Assembly: GCF_021347895.1 (NCBI RefSeq) | Contig: NC_067127.1 | Span: 14,108,984-14,172,983, forward strand | Direction of reading: 5' to 3' | Length of the DNA: 64,000 nucleotides | Origin: Acanthochromis polyacanthus | Lineage: Eukaryota > Chordata > Actinopteri > Pomacentridae | Shown here: piece after piece, positions 62,637-64,000 of the stretch | Position numbering within the stretch: the first letter of the stretch is position 1 | How the letters are laid out: each line of letters starts with the position of its first letter | Made by a program: the position numbers and the translations under genes | The notes under the pieces: model-generated | The model's input: the letters and a program-made list of their open reading frames with translations, nothing else | The model's database searches: none | Told to the model about the DNA's origin: nothing

Positions 62637-64000
62637 CTGTAATATTTGGTTCTCACTGATATATCACTTTCAGCTGTTAAATGCAGTCTTGTACCATTAA
62701 CCAATTTTCAGTCAGATCCAGGTCATTAGTTTTCTTGACATTTGCCATTTGTTACAGCTAAACCACAGTTAATCCATGCTGAAGAGTTTCATATCGACTA
62801 TATTTTATATTTATGTCAGCCACTTTTTGTAGGTAACTCTATGTTTCTCACCAGAACAAGTAGACCTTAGCAATACTTGCAAAGAAAACAGACAGATATA
62901 GATTAAACTCCCCTCCACTGTCATCCATGCTGAAGCAGTGTGAGCTCAAAGAATCCACCAAACTGTACCTTTGCCAGATAATTATTCTAGCAAGTACTCA
63001 GAGTGTTTTCCACCCCAAGGTAATGTGGCTGCTTGCTTCCAATCTTTCTCGCTGTTCTGAGCTCCACTGAAGAGGAAAGCAACAACCGCAGCAGAGAATG
63101 TCTGTGCAAAATTTTTATCAGATCATAAATTTAAAATAGTGATTAGAGTTTGTGCCAGGACAGCGCTCAAAAAAAATGTCTTACCCCAGTCAGTATCAAG
63201 AGTGAAAGCCAAATTTATTTGTAAAAGGTGCAGAAAAATAGGAATTTATATCTGTCCTTTCACCTTGTGCAAGTTTATCTAATGTCCATACGTGGATTTG
63301 GCTGTAAAGTACATTGAAGTTTACCATTTATCCTTCCATTAAATAATTTAAAAGCTGTTGTCTTACTTTGATCAAATGAAAGGATTATAGGATTTGCCAC
63401 CAGACCTGTCAACTCTCCCCTGTCCAACCACAAGCTTGCACATTGCATGACCTCTCTCACACACACAAACACACATGCACATGCACACAAACAAATCCCT
63501 TTGATCGGTTAAAACAATTATTTAAATGCACTGTTCTATGGTCAGTAAGTTCCCAGAATCTGTCCTTTTGTTTCTCATTAGAGAAATAACATAGATGCAT
63601 TGCATAGCTCCATATTTTATCCTGATAAAATGGAATGATGTTTATTTCATCGTACATTAGCCAACCATAAATCACCCCAGGTACAAAAGTAGGGCAGACC
63701 CCAAGTAAGACTGTGCCGCTTTTTATTTGTCATTTTGTGCATTATGTAATGCGAAGGGTAACTCACATTTTGTGGATACAGTAAATAAGTGTGATTGCCT
63801 TGCACTTTCATTTTATGATTTGGGCTGACAGCATAGATTTGACTTTCTTTTTTTCTTTTCTTTTTTTTTAAAGATATGCATCCCTAAACCTAACACCACT
63901 CCGAGGACAGTCACATAACTTAAGCTCCTTGATTAAGCTGCTAATGCATCATGACATGTAGCAAAAATGACTATAGCCTACAGTAAGCGGAATTATGCCT

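Larger units (their letters stand above)
57699..64000 (+). other. neurexin intron after the first coding exon (incomplete)
   Basis: Begins with gtaagaca. Reading through the donor adds only GKTWTHFEP before a stop, so retention would truncate the protein after the first EGF repeat. No further coding exon was recognised in the 6.3 kb. It contains a hAT-like terminus-like word near 58579 (cagtctttcccacag), an interrupted SINE (59658-60097), an A16-G17 homopolymer junction and a small CA-rich tract near 63457-63490. Confidence 0.8.

Noticed and set aside
57727..64000. Searched for the next small neurexin exon (splice site 1 region)
   Set aside because: No stretch with the expected 'EGLAHLMM'-type coding sequence and splice sites was found; it is presumably beyond the window.

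Overview
The window looks like a piece of a teleost fish genome. It is AT-rich, has no operon-like gene packing, and carries dispersed repeats that I recognise from fish: Tc1-like transposons and their short non-autonomous relatives, a tRNA-derived SINE with a GGAT-type tail, a non-LTR retrotransposon 3' end, and hAT-like fragments. There are no rRNA or tRNA genes, CRISPR arrays or prokaryotic features.

Only one protein-coding exon is convincing. It lies at 56987-57698 (+) and encodes the signal peptide, first LNS (laminin-G-like) domain and first EGF-like repeat of an alpha-neurexin, closest by memory to neurexin-1. It ends at a clean GTAAGA splice donor. The 6.3 kb downstream is the start of the next intron, and I see no second coding exon there. 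Upstream, 54.3-55.5 kb is richer in CpG and carries a CT/GA microsatellite. I read this as the likely alpha promoter and 5' UTR exon region. A possible 5' UTR acceptor lies at 56345.

The first 54 kb has no gene that I can support and behaves like a gene desert upstream of a neurodevelopmental gene. Most of it is single-copy-looking AT-rich DNA. Landmarks in order are: a SINE at 3.86 kb with an 11-bp target-site duplication; a CpG-rich block with a TATA-like box at 8.6-9.9 kb; a diverged 26-bp minisatellite at 10.0 kb; a GT microsatellite at 10.4 kb; a hAT/ZBED-like transposase relic at 11.4 kb; a Tc1 transposase relic at 20.4-21.0 kb; a second SINE at 21.1 kb; a Tc1-type MITE at 22.3 kb; a LINE 3' end split by another repeat at 28.6-29.8 kb; a truncated SINE at 39.6 kb; a dense nest of elements at 40.9-44.3 kb; a truncated SINE at 48.4 kb; a second MITE at 49.65 kb; and a Tc1 relic at 53.5 kb. 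Another SINE, itself interrupted, sits in the neurexin intron at 59.65 kb.

The most unusual part is the nest at 40.9-44.3 kb. A Tc1-like element was hit by a second DNA element that carries a RecQ-helicase-like gene fragment, and also by a tRNA-derived SINE. It abuts an inverted pair of another repeat, one arm of which contains a further inverted-repeat element. Several stretches (about 5.4, 30.5-31.2, 35.1, 44.5 and 46.8 kb) have the look of conserved non-coding elements, but this cannot be tested without an alignment.
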